A stretch of DNA of 64,000 nucleotides from Aliishimia ponticola (GCF_004803475.1 NZ_SRKY01000001.1:62001-126000); one strand, 5' to 3'; shown: positions 44,865 through 54,572, numbered from the stretch's first letter. Numbers and translations: made by a program. Notes: generated from the sequence alone by a model not told the origin.

Positions 44865-46379
44865 ATGGCAAACCCTTTGTATGACGCTTTGTTCGGCCAA
44901 CATGCCGGCAGTGACGCCGTGTTTTTGCAGCTGTCCGGTGGCGGGATGCTCAGCTATCGCCAGTTCCTTGGCATGGCCGCGCAATATGCCGGATATCTGG
45001 TAGAGGCCGGATTGCAGCCCGGCGACCGGGTCGCGGTGCAAATCGCCAAGTCGCCGCAAGCCCTGGCGGTCTATGCCGCATGTGCGCAGGCGGGGCTGAT
45101 TTTCTTGCCCCTCAACACCGCCTACACCGCGACCGAGGTCGCCTATTTCATCGAGAACAGCGGCGCGCGGATTGTTCTGTGCGATGCAAGCAAAGAGGCC
45201 GATCTGGCCCCCATCGCGCAGGGCTGCGCTGCGCAGTTGCAGACACTGAACGCCGACGGGACCGGCAGTTTCGCGCAAAACGCCGCCGCCTTTCCCGACC
45301 AGTTCGAAACCGTGCCCCGCGACATCGATGACCTTGCCGCGTTTCTCTACACGTCGGGCACGACCGGGCGTTCCAAGGGCGCGATGTTGAGCCACGGCAA
45401 CCTTTTGTCCAATGCCGAAAGCCTGCAACGCGAATGGCGCTTCACGGCGTCGGATGTGCTGCTGCATGCGCTGCCGATCTTTCACACCCACGGGCTGTTC
45501 GTCGCGACGAATATCACGCTGCTGTCGGGAGGGCAGATGATTTTCCTGCCGAAATTCGATCTGGACCAGATCATCGCCGATCTGCCGCGCGCAACCACGA
45601 TGATGGGCGTGCCGACCTTCTATACCCGCCTGCTGGGCGACGCGCGCTTCACCCGCGATCTTGCCGCGCATATGCGGCTGTTCGTATCGGGCAGCGCGCC
45701 GCTTCTGGCCGAAACCCATATCCAGTTCGAAGACCGCACAGGCCATCGCATCCTTGAACGCTATGGCATGACCGAAACCAATATGAACACGTCCAACCCC
45801 TATGACGGCGAGCGCCGCGCAGGCACGGTGGGCCTGCCATTGCCGGGGGTGGAGGTGCGGATTACTGATGCCAAGACCGGCGCGGAACTCCCCCGTGGAG
45901 AAATCGGCGATATCGAGGTGCGCGGTCCAAACGTGTTTCAGGGCTATTGGCAGATGCCGGAAAAGACCGCCGAGGAACTGCGCGAGGACGGTTTCTTCAT
46001 CACCGGCGATCTTGGGCAATTCGACGCCGATGGGTATCTCAGCATCGTGGGCCGCAACAAGGATCTTATCATCTCGGGCGGCTACAACATTTATCCAAAG
46101 GAAATCGAATTGCTGCTGGATGCGCAGGACGGTGTTCTGGAAAGCGCCGTGATCGGTGTGCCGCACCCGGATTTCGGCGAAGGCGTCGTGGGGGTTCTGG
46201 TCGCAGCCCCGGGGCGGGAACGGATCGATCTGGACGCGGTCCAGGCAAGCCTGCAGGGGGCCTTGGCCCGCTACAAGCAACCGCAAAAGCTGGTGATCCT
46301 GCCTGAATTGCCGCGCAACACGATGGGCAAGGTTCAGAAAAAAGCGCTGCGGGAACAATTCGCGGATGCACTGACCTGA
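44865..46379 (+). CDS. Malonyl-CoA synthetase
   Basis: 504 residues; makes malonyl-CoA from malonate, ATP and CoA, supplying the decarboxylase. AMP-forming motif YTSGTTGRSKGAM, the YGMTETNMNTSNPYDG segment that is typical of MatB-type enzymes, GDLGQFDADGYL, and the C-terminal lysine motif LPRNTMGKVQKK. ATG 10 bp after the decarboxylase stop. Last gene of the operon. Confidence 0.92.
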   Translation: MANPLYDALFGQHAGSDAVFLQLSGGGMLSYRQFLGMAAQYAGYLVEAGLQPGDRVAVQIAKSPQALAVYAACAQAGLIFLPLNTAYTATEVAYFIENSGARIVLCDASKEADLAPIAQGCAAQLQTLNADGTGSFAQNAAAFPDQFETVPRDIDDLAAFLYTSGTTGRSKGAMLSHGNLLSNAESLQREWRFTASDVLLHALPIFHTHGLFVATNITLLSGGQMIFLPKFDLDQIIADLPRATTMMGVPTFYTRLLGDARFTRDLAAHMRLFVSGSAPLLAETHIQFEDRTGHRILERYGMTETNMNTSNPYDGERRAGTVGLPLPGVEVRITDAKTGAELPRGEIGDIEVRGPNVFQGYWQMPEKTAEELREDGFFITGDLGQFDADGYLSIVGRNKDLIISGGYNIYPKEIELLLDAQDGVLESAVIGVPHPDFGEGVVGVLVAAPGRERIDLDAVQASLQGALARYKQPQKLVILPELPRNTMGKVQKKALREQFADALT

Positions 46380-46489
46380 CATCCCGTAGGCGGCCCTGCC
46401 GGTGGGGGCGAACAGCCCGCGGCCGGCCACGCCCACAAAAAAATGTCGCTAGGGCAAATTGTCTGAATGATCTGAACGTGACGTTAAGC

Positions 46490-46501
46490 TTAGCACACTA
46501 A
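46490..46501. promoter_or_regulatory. Candidate MarR operator upstream of the Gly-rich protein gene
   Basis: TTAGCACACTAA, an imperfect palindrome (TTAG..CTAA), 39 bp before the ATG. The 11-bp core occurs in inverted orientation at 47527-47537 in front of the MarR gene. Confidence 0.5.
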
Positions 46502-46540
46502 TCAGACGGCTTGAGTAATGTGAACTGTTGAGGTGTTACA

Positions 46541-47044
46541 ATGATGATCTCTAGCTCGATGGCGGGAATGGCCGGAATGTCGCCCCAAACGTCCAACGCC
46601 CTGACCGATACGCAGAAGGAAACGTTGAGCGGTCTGCTCTCCAAGGTGGATGGCGACTCGCTTTCCGATGCGGATGCCAAGGCGCTGGTCGAGGGGATCG
46701 AGGAAGCCGGTATAGCCAAGGGCAGCGGATTGACCGAGGCGCTGTCAGAGGCGGGCATCGACGCGCGGGCGTTGGCCGAACAGGCGGGCCTGACCGGGGC
46801 TGGCGGCGCAGGCGGTCCCGGCGGGCCGGGTGGCAAAGGCGGCCCCGGTGGTCCCGGCGGCGGCCTGGGCAACGCAGCGGTCGAAGGTAAAGGCACCGAA
46901 GATGCCTCTGTCCAGTTGATGCAGTCGATTGTCGAACAGATGTCCGAAGTGTCGGATGAAGAAGACTATCAGGAACAATTGCTGTCCGCGCTGGAAGACG
47001 CCGGGTTGGACCTGACTGAATCAGTGGTTGACCTGCGTCTCTGA
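46541..47044 (+). CDS. Gly-rich, EF-hand-like small protein
   Basis: 167 residues. No family recognised with confidence. Residues about 20-80 are acidic with two EF-hand-like stretches (KVDGDSLSDADAKALVEGI), a Gly-Pro-rich linker (GAGGPGGPGGKGGPGGPGG, about residues 85-105), then an acidic helical C-terminus (MSEVSDEEDYQEQLLSALED). No signal peptide. A MarR-type operator lies in front. Calcium binding is possible but unproven. It converges with the marR gene, 30 bp apart. Confidence 0.6.
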   Translation: MMISSSMAGMAGMSPQTSNALTDTQKETLSGLLSKVDGDSLSDADAKALVEGIEEAGIAKGSGLTEALSEAGIDARALAEQAGLTGAGGAGGPGGPGGKGGPGGPGGGLGNAAVEGKGTEDASVQLMQSIVEQMSEVSDEEDYQEQLLSALEDAGLDLTESVVDLRL

Positions 47045-47063
47045 TCGGCCCCTGAAAAAAGCC

Positions 47064-47090
47064 GCCCGGCGTATCTATTCGTCGCCGGGC
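47064..47090 (-). terminator. Terminator of the MarR gene
   Basis: On the minus strand an 8-bp stem (GCCCGGCG with CGCCGGGC, 11-nt loop) is followed by GGC and six T. It overlaps the last codons of the MarR gene. The opposite strand has no T-run, but the hairpin may also serve the 46541 gene. Confidence 0.65.
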
Positions 47091-47515
47091 CGCGTCCCCC
47101 CCAGCGCATCACGCAGCGCGCCAGCCTCGCGGGCCATGGATTCAAACCGCTCTTTCCCGATGGCCTCTGCCGCGAACGCATCCATCGATGACCAGACCGT
47201 GTCGATCTCGGACAGCAGGGAACGCCCTGTTTCGGTCAGGGAAAGCAGGTTGCCGCGCGAATCCTCCGGGTCCGATTGCCGGGCGATATAGCCTTTGGCG
47301 ATCATGCGCGTTGTCATCGTGCTCATACTGGCCTGCGTGATCCCGAATGCCCGGGCAAGCCGCGCCTGCGAAACTTGCCCCATCCGATCCAGTGCTTCGA
47401 TGACACGCGCTTGCCGCGGCCCGATGCCCAAAGGCTTCAGCCGGCGCGCAAGCTCATCCTCCATCAGATGGGCGGAGTGCAGCAGTAAATGAAAAAAGTG
47501 TCGACGGGATGTCAT
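47075..47515 (-). CDS. MarR-family transcriptional regulator
   Basis: 146 residues, dimeric winged helix: LGIGPRQARVIEALDRMGQ, then LARAFGITQASMSTMTTRMIAKG as recognition helix and wing (RQSDPEDSRGNLLSLTETG). Divergent from the YHYH gene, with the palindrome at 47527-47537 just 12 bp upstream of its start, so autoregulation is likely. The ligand is not identifiable. Confidence 0.88.
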   Translation of the reverse strand: MTSRRHFFHLLLHSAHLMEDELARRLKPLGIGPRQARVIEALDRMGQVSQARLARAFGITQASMSTMTTRMIAKGYIARQSDPEDSRGNLLSLTETGRSLLSEIDTVWSSMDAFAAEAIGKERFESMAREAGALRDALGGTRPGDE

Positions 47516-47526
47516 GTTGCCTTACG

Positions 47527-47537
47527 TAGTGTGCTAA
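47527..47537. promoter_or_regulatory. Candidate MarR operator between marR and the YHYH gene
   Basis: TAGTGTGCTAA, the exact reverse complement of TTAGCACACTA in front of the 46541 gene. It lies in the 58-bp divergent intergenic space, overlapping the likely promoters of both genes. Confidence 0.55.
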
Positions 47538-47573
47538 TCAGATTTCGACAATCTGTAACAGGAGTGACCTTAC

Positions 47574-48593
47574 GTGACCCTCTCGCGTCATATCAGCCTC
47601 GCCGTTCTTGCCTCGTTGGCTAGCACACCCGCAGTATCACATGACAGCGATTTGAGCCTTGTCAAAGCGTTCTTCTCGGAGGCGACCGTTGTTGCTGGCC
47701 CCGAGATCGTCGAATGCACCCTATCGGGCGGGACCGAAAGCTCTTGTTTCTCGATCACCGTCAAGCCCGAACCAAAGGCATACACGCCGGGTCCGTGGTG
47801 CCCGACGAATGTGTCGGACGGCGCGGATAAGGGCGGGATCTGGTTTCTGGATGGCGGCATCACCGATGTCGATGGCGCGTTCATCACCCAGCTCGCCGAG
47901 ATTTACGGCGACACCAACTGGCAGCTCTATGACGAGGAAACCGGTGAGATCCGCTATACCGGCACGCTGGAGGCCTGCGAAGCCGCCGCGCGACCGGATG
48001 TGGACGAAGCCTACTACAATTACTGCGTTCAATGCTTGCCGGAATATGTGCCCGGCGATGCCGCTGTCACCTATGTAATCCCGTTGGAGCCGGTGATGAT
48101 GGATGCGCCCAGCGATCTGGGGCAGGCCGGGTCCGGGCTAGCGTGGAACGGGGTGCGCCTTGATGGGCCTGCGCCTGTCTCCGCCATCCTTGGCGCCTAT
48201 ACGATCGCTCCCTTCGATGATTGCGGCGGGCATGTGAACCCGCATGTGGGCTATCATTACCATGCGGTCACGGGCTGTCTTGACGATGGACCTGCGACCA
48301 CGGTGGAAACAACCGAAAAGGACATTCAGATCGGGATCGCCATGGATGGATTCCCGATCATGGCGCATCGCGACGATCTGTTGAGCCAGTTGGATGCGTG
48401 TAATGGCATGGCGACCGAGAGCGGCAGCTATCGCTATTATGCGGGGGTGCCGGGGGCGAATGCGATCCTTGGGTGCCATGTGGCCGAAGTGGGCTGCACG
48501 CTTGAGGACGGCGCGCAGGTTTGCGACGCTTCTGCCCGGCGTGGGCCGCCCCCCGGTGGCGCGCGTCCGGCAGGTGCACCGGCGAAAGACTGA
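47574..48593 (+). CDS. YHYH-domain secreted protein
   Basis: 339 residues starting with GTG at 47574, 8 nt after AGGAGTG. Signal peptide with cleavage after AVS near residue 22. Central part has paired cysteines (CPTNVSDG, YCVQCLPEY), and the defining HVGYHYHAVTGC motif near residue 226 in the YHYH domain, followed by FPIMAHRDD. The C-terminus is proline/glycine-rich. Function of the family is unknown; often extracellular, sometimes calcium- or carbohydrate-associated. It shares a promoter region with marR. Confidence 0.85.
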   Translation: MTLSRHISLAVLASLASTPAVSHDSDLSLVKAFFSEATVVAGPEIVECTLSGGTESSCFSITVKPEPKAYTPGPWCPTNVSDGADKGGIWFLDGGITDVDGAFITQLAEIYGDTNWQLYDEETGEIRYTGTLEACEAAARPDVDEAYYNYCVQCLPEYVPGDAAVTYVIPLEPVMMDAPSDLGQAGSGLAWNGVRLDGPAPVSAILGAYTIAPFDDCGGHVNPHVGYHYHAVTGCLDDGPATTVETTEKDIQIGIAMDGFPIMAHRDDLLSQLDACNGMATESGSYRYYAGVPGANAILGCHVAEVGCTLEDGAQVCDASARRGPPPGGARPAGAPAKD

Positions 48594-48712
48594 TGTGAAA
48601 CGCCCTGGGCGTGGAGAGATCGCCAAGAGGGGCAAGGTTCTGGGGCGTCTGGGGCAGGGCCTTGGCCACCGCCGGGCAGCTGCAACCTTCGGTTCGGCAA
48701 CGCGTGGCCGGG

Positions 48713-49582
48713 TTATGGTGCGTCGCTGGCTGCTTTGCGCGCCTGTGCGACAGCGCGGAAATGATCGGCCAGGTGATGCGTGCCGCGCTGCTGACCGACC
48801 ATATCCATGGCCATTGCCGTCAGAAAGAACTGTGCCGGGCCATGTATGCGCCGGGGCGTGATCCGGGGCAAAACCGCCAAGGCCGCGCGCCGCACCAGAT
48901 CGGGCAGACGAGTGATGCGCGCGGGGCGTTGCAGCACATCGAAGGCAAGCGCGGCAAGCTCGGCATGGGAAAACACGTCCGGCCCGCCCACATCCAGCCA
49001 TTCCTGCCCGGCCTCTGCCGCGTCGAAGATCGCCCGCGCAAGGTCTGCACCATGGATCGGGTTGATCCGCTTTGCGCCTGCGCCAAACAGCCAGACCCGG
49101 CCCCCTTGCGCCATGGTCAGAAACTCCTCCATGTCCGAGAAATAGCCAGAGGGCGCGATAACCGTGCTGGGCAGCGGTGCGGCGGTCAGCGCATCGACGA
49201 AATCCGCCTTCGCGGCGACCAGCGGCACGTCGCGCATCCGGTCTGCGTTCAGGACATGGACATAGGCGAAGCGGCCCACGCCCGCGCGCTCTGCCTCGCG
49301 CAGCAGGTTCAGATTGGCCTGAAAATCCACCTCGCGATAGCCAAGCCCATCCGCTTGCCGGGTGATCCCAAGGGCGGACACCACAAGGTCGACGCCCTCC
49401 ATCAGCCCAGCTAGGGTCTGGGGCTGGGTCGCCTCGGCTTCGATCAGGGTGTCCGCATCAAGGGCGCGGGCGCGCGTCTTGTCCCGCACCAGCGCCGCGA
49501 CATACCAGCCGCGCCGCCTGTATTCGGCGCAGAGATAGCGCCCCAGATAGCCGGTCGCCCCGGCGATAAGAACAGTGCTCAT
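48713..49582 (-). CDS. NAD(P)-binding protein, atypical SDR/NmrA type
   Basis: 289 residues from the ATG at 49582; a longer frame to 49693 has no family features. Rossmann fold with the dinucleotide motif GATGYLGRYL (residues about 6-15), VVSALGITRQ, and a YVHVLNADRMRD segment in place of the classical YxxxK. Like complex I assembly or chlorophyll-pathway-associated NmrA-type proteins, it may bind NAD(P) without catalysis. It is the last gene of a likely three-gene unit beginning with the lipoprotein gene. Confidence 0.75.
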   Translation of the reverse strand: MSTVLIAGATGYLGRYLCAEYRRRGWYVAALVRDKTRARALDADTLIEAEATQPQTLAGLMEGVDLVVSALGITRQADGLGYREVDFQANLNLLREAERAGVGRFAYVHVLNADRMRDVPLVAAKADFVDALTAAPLPSTVIAPSGYFSDMEEFLTMAQGGRVWLFGAGAKRINPIHGADLARAIFDAAEAGQEWLDVGGPDVFSHAELAALAFDVLQRPARITRLPDLVRRAALAVLPRITPRRIHGPAQFFLTAMAMDMVGQQRGTHHLADHFRAVAQARKAASDAP

Positions 49583-49625
49583 AGCCGGTCCTTTCACAAA
49601 ACGGCGCGGGCAGATGCGCGGGCTG

Positions 49626-49832
49626 TCATGTTCCGTCCTCCATGCCGGGGCGCTCCGAACCGGGCGCTGGCGGGTGGGAAGGGGCTTCTGCAAGGCCCGA
49701 CCCGGTTTGCGCGGGGCGGGCAGGGCGCGCCAGCCCGCGACCCGTCAGCAGCGCATAGAGCGCGTCGAACCGATGCCGCCGCATGGCGATCATTTCGCCG
49801 AACACCGCCCGGTCTGCTTGCATCGTACTCAT
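49626..49832 (-). CDS. Small hypothetical protein coupled to the lipoprotein gene
   Basis: 68 residues; the ATG overlaps the lipoprotein stop as ATGA, which is the main support. N-terminal helix MSTMQADRAVFGEMIAMRRHR, C-terminal half proline-rich and likely disordered. No family. Confidence 0.35.
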   Translation of the reverse strand: MSTMQADRAVFGEMIAMRRHRFDALYALLTGRGLARPARPAQTGSGLAEAPSHPPAPGSERPGMEDGT

Positions 49833-50194
49833 CCGACGACCTTGTGGCCACGCCCGCGCAGACAGGCGATCACCATCTCCTCGCGCCGTTCCGATGCGTT
49901 GACCGCCCCGGACACACCGCCGGCAATGGCCCCGACGACCGCGCCCCCAGCGGCGTCGCCCTCATCATCCAGCGCGCCAAGCACACCGCCTGCGCCCGCG
50001 CCCAACGCGGCGGCGGCAACGGTTTCCTGATCCAGTTGGGTCTGGTTGCGCGCCAGCGACTGGCAGGCGCTCAGGTCAGAATGGAAGGCCGCCGTCGGCT
50101 GCCCGTCCAGAATGGGCGTATACTCCGCGCCGCTATCGGCACAGGCGGAGAGCATCACAGCGACAGCACATAGCGAGGTGATCTGGGGTTTCAT
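49829..50194 (-). CDS. Glycine-zipper lipoprotein
   Basis: 121 residues from the ATG at 50194 (an alternative at 50212). Lipobox LSAC around residue 16, so anchored by a lipidated cysteine. The middle part (about residues 55-95) is a glycine-zipper segment (AAALGAGAGGVLGALDDEGD and GGAVVGAIAGGVSGA). Probably an outer-membrane-associated lipoprotein; similar proteins affect envelope integrity. Frame upstream to 50374 is antisense to the AraC gene end and is excluded. Confidence 0.75.
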   Translation of the reverse strand: MKPQITSLCAVAVMLSACADSGAEYTPILDGQPTAAFHSDLSACQSLARNQTQLDQETVAAAALGAGAGGVLGALDDEGDAAGGAVVGAIAGGVSGAVNASERREEMVIACLRGRGHKVVG

Positions 50195-50331
50195 GGGTCT
50201 ATCCTTGGTCATCTTGAATTGATGACCGGGACATAGTCGCCCCCGCGGCCTCGCAGCATGACCGCACAGATCAGAGATTTGACACTTCGTGCCAATCAGC
50301 GCCCCGCCTTGCCGTGTCCGGCCCGTGCCCG

Positions 50332-51354
50332 TCAGGCCCCGTCGCGGAACGCGGTCGGGTTCTGCCCGGTCCACCGCTTGAACGCGCGCACGAAAGACGA
50401 CGCCTCGGAAAAACCCAGAAGATAGGCGGTCTCGTTCACCGACACTTTGCGCGCCGTCAGGTAATCGCGGGCCATCCGCGCGCGCAGGCTGTCGTGGATT
50501 TCTGCAAAGGTCACGCCCTCTTCCTTGAGGCGGCGATACAAGGTCTGCCGGCTCATCCCGAGGTCGCGCGCGACCGTGTCCATCGACAACGCCCCCTTGT
50601 GCAGATCGGGCATGATCTGTGCTTCGATCCGTGCCCGGAGCGAATTGCTCAGCCGTAGCTTGGCCAGCATCTCGTCCGCGTGGCGGGTGAAGATACCGAA
50701 CGCGTATTCATTGCCCGGCTCGAAATGCGTGTCCGGTCGGTCCCAGACCGGATCGATCCGCAGCGCATTGCGGCGCGCGTTGAACTGGACGGGGATCTTG
50801 AACAGCGCCGGATACTCGGCCGCGTGAGGCGGCGGGGCATACGTCACCTGCATCTCCAGCTCGAATGTGACACCGGGGAAGGACCGGCGAAACTCGCTGA
50901 TGAAACGGGCGAAGGAAGCCTCCAGACCGATATGGTCCGGGCCTTGAACGGGCATGTGATCGACGATCCAAAGCTGCGCGCCTTCATGGCAAAGCTCAAA
51001 CCGGTCCCGCGCCGCGACCACATCGTTTTCCGCCATCAGGAACAGGTAACGGTTGAGCTGCTCAATCGCATGACCAAGCGAGGCAGAGCTATGCACGATC
51101 TGGCCGACGACGGACATCGTCTCAAGCCGCGAGTCAAACGTATGGCGCAGCAACAGCGCGGTGTCGCCGGTTGCCTCGATCCCGGCAGCGATAAGCGCGT
51201 GATAGGCGCCGACAGGCACCCGGTTGTCCTGATGGGCCAGATCGTCCTCGGTCAATCCGGTGGCCGCCAGAAGCGGGGCGCGCGCAGCCCCTCGCTGCGT
51301 CGCATAATCAAGCAGGGCCGAAAAGAAGCCCGCCGCCATCATGGGCTCAGCCAT
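50332..51354 (-). CDS. AraC-family transcriptional regulator (OruR/ArgR-type)
   Basis: 340 residues from the ATG at 51354; an upstream frame to 51411 is not conserved-looking. N-terminal sensor domain of the Arabinose_bd type (about 1-200, PVGAYHALIAAGIEATGD, FELEMQVTYAPP) and a C-terminal AraC helix-turn-helix pair (DTVARDLGMSRQTLYRRLKE, YLLGFSEASSFVRAFKRWTG). Its target is unknown; it lies upstream of and on the same strand as the lipoprotein unit, 137 bp before that unit starts. Confidence 0.88.
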   Translation of the reverse strand: MAEPMMAAGFFSALLDYATQRGAARAPLLAATGLTEDDLAHQDNRVPVGAYHALIAAGIEATGDTALLLRHTFDSRLETMSVVGQIVHSSASLGHAIEQLNRYLFLMAENDVVAARDRFELCHEGAQLWIVDHMPVQGPDHIGLEASFARFISEFRRSFPGVTFELEMQVTYAPPPHAAEYPALFKIPVQFNARRNALRIDPVWDRPDTHFEPGNEYAFGIFTRHADEMLAKLRLSNSLRARIEAQIMPDLHKGALSMDTVARDLGMSRQTLYRRLKEEGVTFAEIHDSLRARMARDYLTARKVSVNETAYLLGFSEASSFVRAFKRWTGQNPTAFRDGA

Positions 51355-51492
51355 CAAATGATCCTTGGTCTCAATTCCCGCGCAGCTTATGCCATGGGCG
51401 CGGTGCCGCAACCCGTCTGGACCGGCGCGGTCCTCACCGGGCGAGGGACTGCGCGCCCGGTGGCTGGCGCTGCCGGTCGCTTGCCTTGGCTG

Positions 51493-51846
51493 TCAGCCCA
51501 AATCATCCGGCTCTGTCGCGCCCAAAGCGGCCTTGATCGCGATTTCGCTAGGCCGCTCGGCCGTCTGATAGACTTCATATTGCAGAAAGGCGCGTTCGCG
51601 GACCTCCTGCAAGTAACCGTATTCCGCACTTTCGAAAACCGATGCGATCGCGTCCTCGTTCGGGTATTCCACGATGGTCAGCATCGATGGGGTCAACTGC
51701 CCCACAATGGTGCGCGCGACCTCGCATCGTGTGACGATCCGTGCCCCTGCCTTGTCGAGAAGCGGCGTCGTCGTACCCAAATAGGTACTCACATCATCTA
51801 AATTCTCAGTGTTTACGGTCGTTAATGCGACGATAGTAACAGTCAT
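51493..51846 (-). CDS. DUF1330/Dabb-like small protein
   Basis: 117 residues, with a ferredoxin-like alternation of strands and helices: MTVTIVALTTVNTENLDDVS, GARIVTRCEVARTIVG, MLTIVEYPNEDAIASVFESAEY. This matches DUF1330 or related dimeric alpha/beta-barrel proteins; function unknown. It lies upstream of and on the same strand as the AraC gene, 138 bp away; a 9-bp hairpin (51435-51462) separates them. Confidence 0.7.
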   Translation of the reverse strand: MTVTIVALTTVNTENLDDVSTYLGTTTPLLDKAGARIVTRCEVARTIVGQLTPSMLTIVEYPNEDAIASVFESAEYGYLQEVRERAFLQYEVYQTAERPSEIAIKAALGATEPDDLG

Positions 51847-52019
51847 AATGCCCTCACCCTGATCAGTATGGAGTGTGGCAGCAAAGTGACGTCACGGGAA
51901 GTTAACTATTGGAATTGCCTTTGAAATACTACTTTAGATCGAGTTTTCCCAGCCTTCAACGCGCGTGCGGGCTCAAACCAGGACCGGCGACGAGACCCCC
52001 CGCCGCCGGTTGGATTTGA

Positions 52020-53984
52020 TCAGAATGTCAGCCGATACCGGGCAAACCCCGCATCCGTCTGGCCCGCCGGTTCCAACGTCACATCCTTTACATCGTCCAC
52101 ATAGGCGCTGGCTTTCGGGCCGGTTTCAAAGATCGCGGTTGCGCCTTCGACGGGAGCGAAGCGCCAGTTGGAATCCGCCTTGGGATCGATGGTGCCGTTT
52201 TCCACGATATAGCGCACGATCACGTCGCGGTTGGTGTCGGGCGCTTCGAAAATGACGGTATCGCCCTGGGCGCCGGGGAATGCACCGCCGCCGCCCGCGC
52301 GGTAGTTATTGGTGGCGATGATGAATTTCTGTTCCGGGTCAATCGGTTGGCCGTTATAGGTAAGGTTCCGAATGCGGCTGGCATCCGGCGCGGCCGGGCC
52401 GCCCTTGGGATCGAATTTCGACGGTTGCGACAGGTCGATCTCGTAGGAGACGCCGTCGATCACATCGAAATTGTAGCTTGGGAAATCCGGGTTCAGCAGC
52501 ACCTGATCGGCCTTGCCCGGCTCCACCATGTTGAACATGCCCGCTGACCGCTCCAGCCAGTCCTTCACCTGCGCGCCGGTCACCAGCACCGCGCGCACCG
52601 TGTTGGGATAAAGGTAAAGGTCGGCGACATTCTTGATCGCCACATCGCCAATCGGCACATCGGTGTAATAATCTGGGCCGCCGCGCCCGCCTGCCTTGAA
52701 CGGGGCCGCTGCGGACAGGATGGGCAGGCCCTCGTATTCGGTGCCCTCCATCATCTGCGCGATATACCACTTCTGCGCGTTCGACACGATCTGGACCGAC
52801 GGGTCGTCCGCGACCAGCGCGAAATAGGAATGCAGCGGGGCCGAGGTCTTGCCCACGGCGCGGCGGACATAGGCCAGCGTCTCGTCATGCTCTTGCTGGA
52901 CCGAGGCCAGCACTTCGGCATCGTCATCCACCAGCGCGGTCACGGACCGGTCCTCGTTCCGGCGCGAGACCGAGCGCAGTTCCGAACTATGCGCCACCAG
53001 ACGCCAACCGGACCCGTCCCGTTCCAGCATCAGGTCGATCACCCCAAGGTGAGAGCCCCAGAACCCGCCCATTACCGCGGGTTTGCCGTGGATCGTGCCG
53101 TCGGTGGCATTGACCATGTCCAGCCCTTCAAAGCGGGGGCCGGGGAAGGGGGCGTGCAGGTGACCGGTCAGAACCGCGTCGATCCCGTCAATCGCGGCCA
53201 GCGGGACAGAGGCGTTTTCCATCCCGTCCTCTGCATTGGCCCCCGCGATGCCCGAATGGCTGAGCGCCACGATGATATCCGCGCCCGCTTCCTTCATCTG
53301 CGGCACGAAGGCGGCTGCGGTCTCGACGATGTCTCGGGCGCGCACGTTGCCCTCAAGATGGCGGCGGTCCCATGCCATGATCTGCGGCGGCACAAAGCCG
53401 ATCAGACCGACCTTGATCGGGTGCGACTGGCCAGAGCCGTCCGTCACCACGCGGTCCAGAATCACATAAGGCGGAACCAGCGTCTTGTCCTCGGTCGGAG
53501 TACCACCTTGTTCCAGTGCCACGTTGGCAGACACGACGGGGAAATCCGCCCCGGCGAGCGATTTCATCAGGAAATCCAGCCCGTAGTTGAATTCGTGGTT
53601 GCCCAAGGTGGCAGCGTCGAAGCCCACTGTGTTCATCGCCTTGATGATCGGATGCTGATCGCCGTCCTTCATGCCGCGCTCATAGGCGATGTAATCGCCC
53701 ATCGGGTTGCCCTGCAGGAAGTCACCATTGTCCAGCAGCAGCGAATTGGTCGCCTCGGCGCGCATTTCCTTCACGATGGAGGCCACGCGGCTTAGCCCGA
53801 CGGTATCGACCGGGCGGTCGCCGTAATAGTCATAGGGAAAGACATGGACGTGCAGGTCCGTGGTTTCCAACAGCCGCAAATGCGCCTGGTTCGCCGCCGC
53901 ATGGACGGAAAACGGGTGCACGGCCAGCATACTGGCGCTGGTGGCAAGGAACGTACGGCGAGAGAAAGAGGGGGAGGAGGGCAT
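52020..53984 (-). CDS. cpdB: 2',3'-cyclic-nucleotide 2'-phosphodiesterase / 3'-nucleotidase
   Basis: 654 residues from the ATG at 53984 (alternative at 54002). Tat signal: [17 protein letters not shown] near residue 8. Metallophosphoesterase domain (about 40-300): [30 protein letters not shown] and GHLH metal-binding segments. The C-terminal 5'-nucleotidase domain (about 360-560) carries [13 protein letters not shown] and the substrate-stacking aromatic regions. Periplasmic nucleotide scavenging supplying phosphate and nucleosides. No terminator with T-run was found; a weak GC hairpin lies at 51983-52010. Confidence 0.92.
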   Translation of the reverse strand: MPSSPSFSRRTFLATSASMLAVHPFSVHAAANQAHLRLLETTDLHVHVFPYDYYGDRPVDTVGLSRVASIVKEMRAEATNSLLLDNGDFLQGNPMGDYIAYERGMKDGDQHPIIKAMNTVGFDAATLGNHEFNYGLDFLMKSLAGADFPVVSANVALEQGGTPTEDKTLVPPYVILDRVVTDGSGQSHPIKVGLIGFVPPQIMAWDRRHLEGNVRARDIVETAAAFVPQMKEAGADIIVALSHSGIAGANAEDGMENASVPLAAIDGIDAVLTGHLHAPFPGPRFEGLDMVNATDGTIHGKPAVMGGFWGSHLGVIDLMLERDGSGWRLVAHSSELRSVSRRNEDRSVTALVDDDAEVLASVQQEHDETLAYVRRAVGKTSAPLHSYFALVADDPSVQIVSNAQKWYIAQMMEGTEYEGLPILSAAAPFKAGGRGGPDYYTDVPIGDVAIKNVADLYLYPNTVRAVLVTGAQVKDWLERSAGMFNMVEPGKADQVLLNPDFPSYNFDVIDGVSYEIDLSQPSKFDPKGGPAAPDASRIRNLTYNGQPIDPEQKFIIATNNYRAGGGGAFPGAQGDTVIFEAPDTNRDVIVRYIVENGTIDPKADSNWRFAPVEGATAIFETGPKASAYVDDVKDVTLEPAGQTDAGFARYRLTF

Positions 53985-54091
53985 AGCGTATTCCTTTGGC
54001 ATATCGGCCGCGATCCTAGAGCGCGGACATGGCAGCTTTGCGACAGGTCGAACGGGTCACGTTTGCAGACTGGTCCGACAAACGAACGAGA

Positions 54092-54487
54092 TCAAGCGGC
54101 ACCGGTCCCCGCTGGGCCAAGCAGTTGAGAAATCGCATTTTGCAGCGAGGTTCCGCAGACCGGCTTTTGCAGGAACACGAAGTGGTCGGGTTCCGTTTCC
54201 AGCAAATGCGCATCGTCATAGCCGGAGGTCAGGATGACCGGCAAGGCAAGGTCATTGGCGCGGTCGACGACAGGTTGGCTGGTCCCTTCGGTCATCCCGA
54301 TATCGATCACCGCCAGCTTGAACGCCTGCTTGTCAAAAGCGGCCAGGGCATCGGTGACCACAGGGCTATAGGCGACATCCGTAAAGCCGAGCGCGCGAAG
54401 TTGCTCGATCATGTCCAATGCGACGATGGCGTTGTCTTCCAACAGCAAAACCCGATCCGGGGCGCTGTTATTGGTCTCAGTTCGCAT
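54092..54487 (-). CDS. Receiver-domain response regulator
   Basis: 131 residues, receiver only. Acidic pocket VLLLEDNAI, phospho-acceptor Asp in LAVIDIGMTEG, switch LTSGY, Lys in FLQKPV. These HWE-associated receivers are typical of alphaproteobacteria. The kinase gene is 85 bp upstream on the same strand, so the two form a pair. Confidence 0.88.
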   Translation of the reverse strand: MRTETNNSAPDRVLLLEDNAIVALDMIEQLRALGFTDVAYSPVVTDALAAFDKQAFKLAVIDIGMTEGTSQPVVDRANDLALPVILTSGYDDAHLLETEPDHFVFLQKPVCGTSLQNAISQLLGPAGTGAA

Positions 54488-54572
54488 ATATTCGCGCCCC
54501 TGCAGGACGTTGCAGACAGCTCATATAACCACCTTTACGTGAAACGCGCAAACCGGCCGCCCTGACTGCCGA

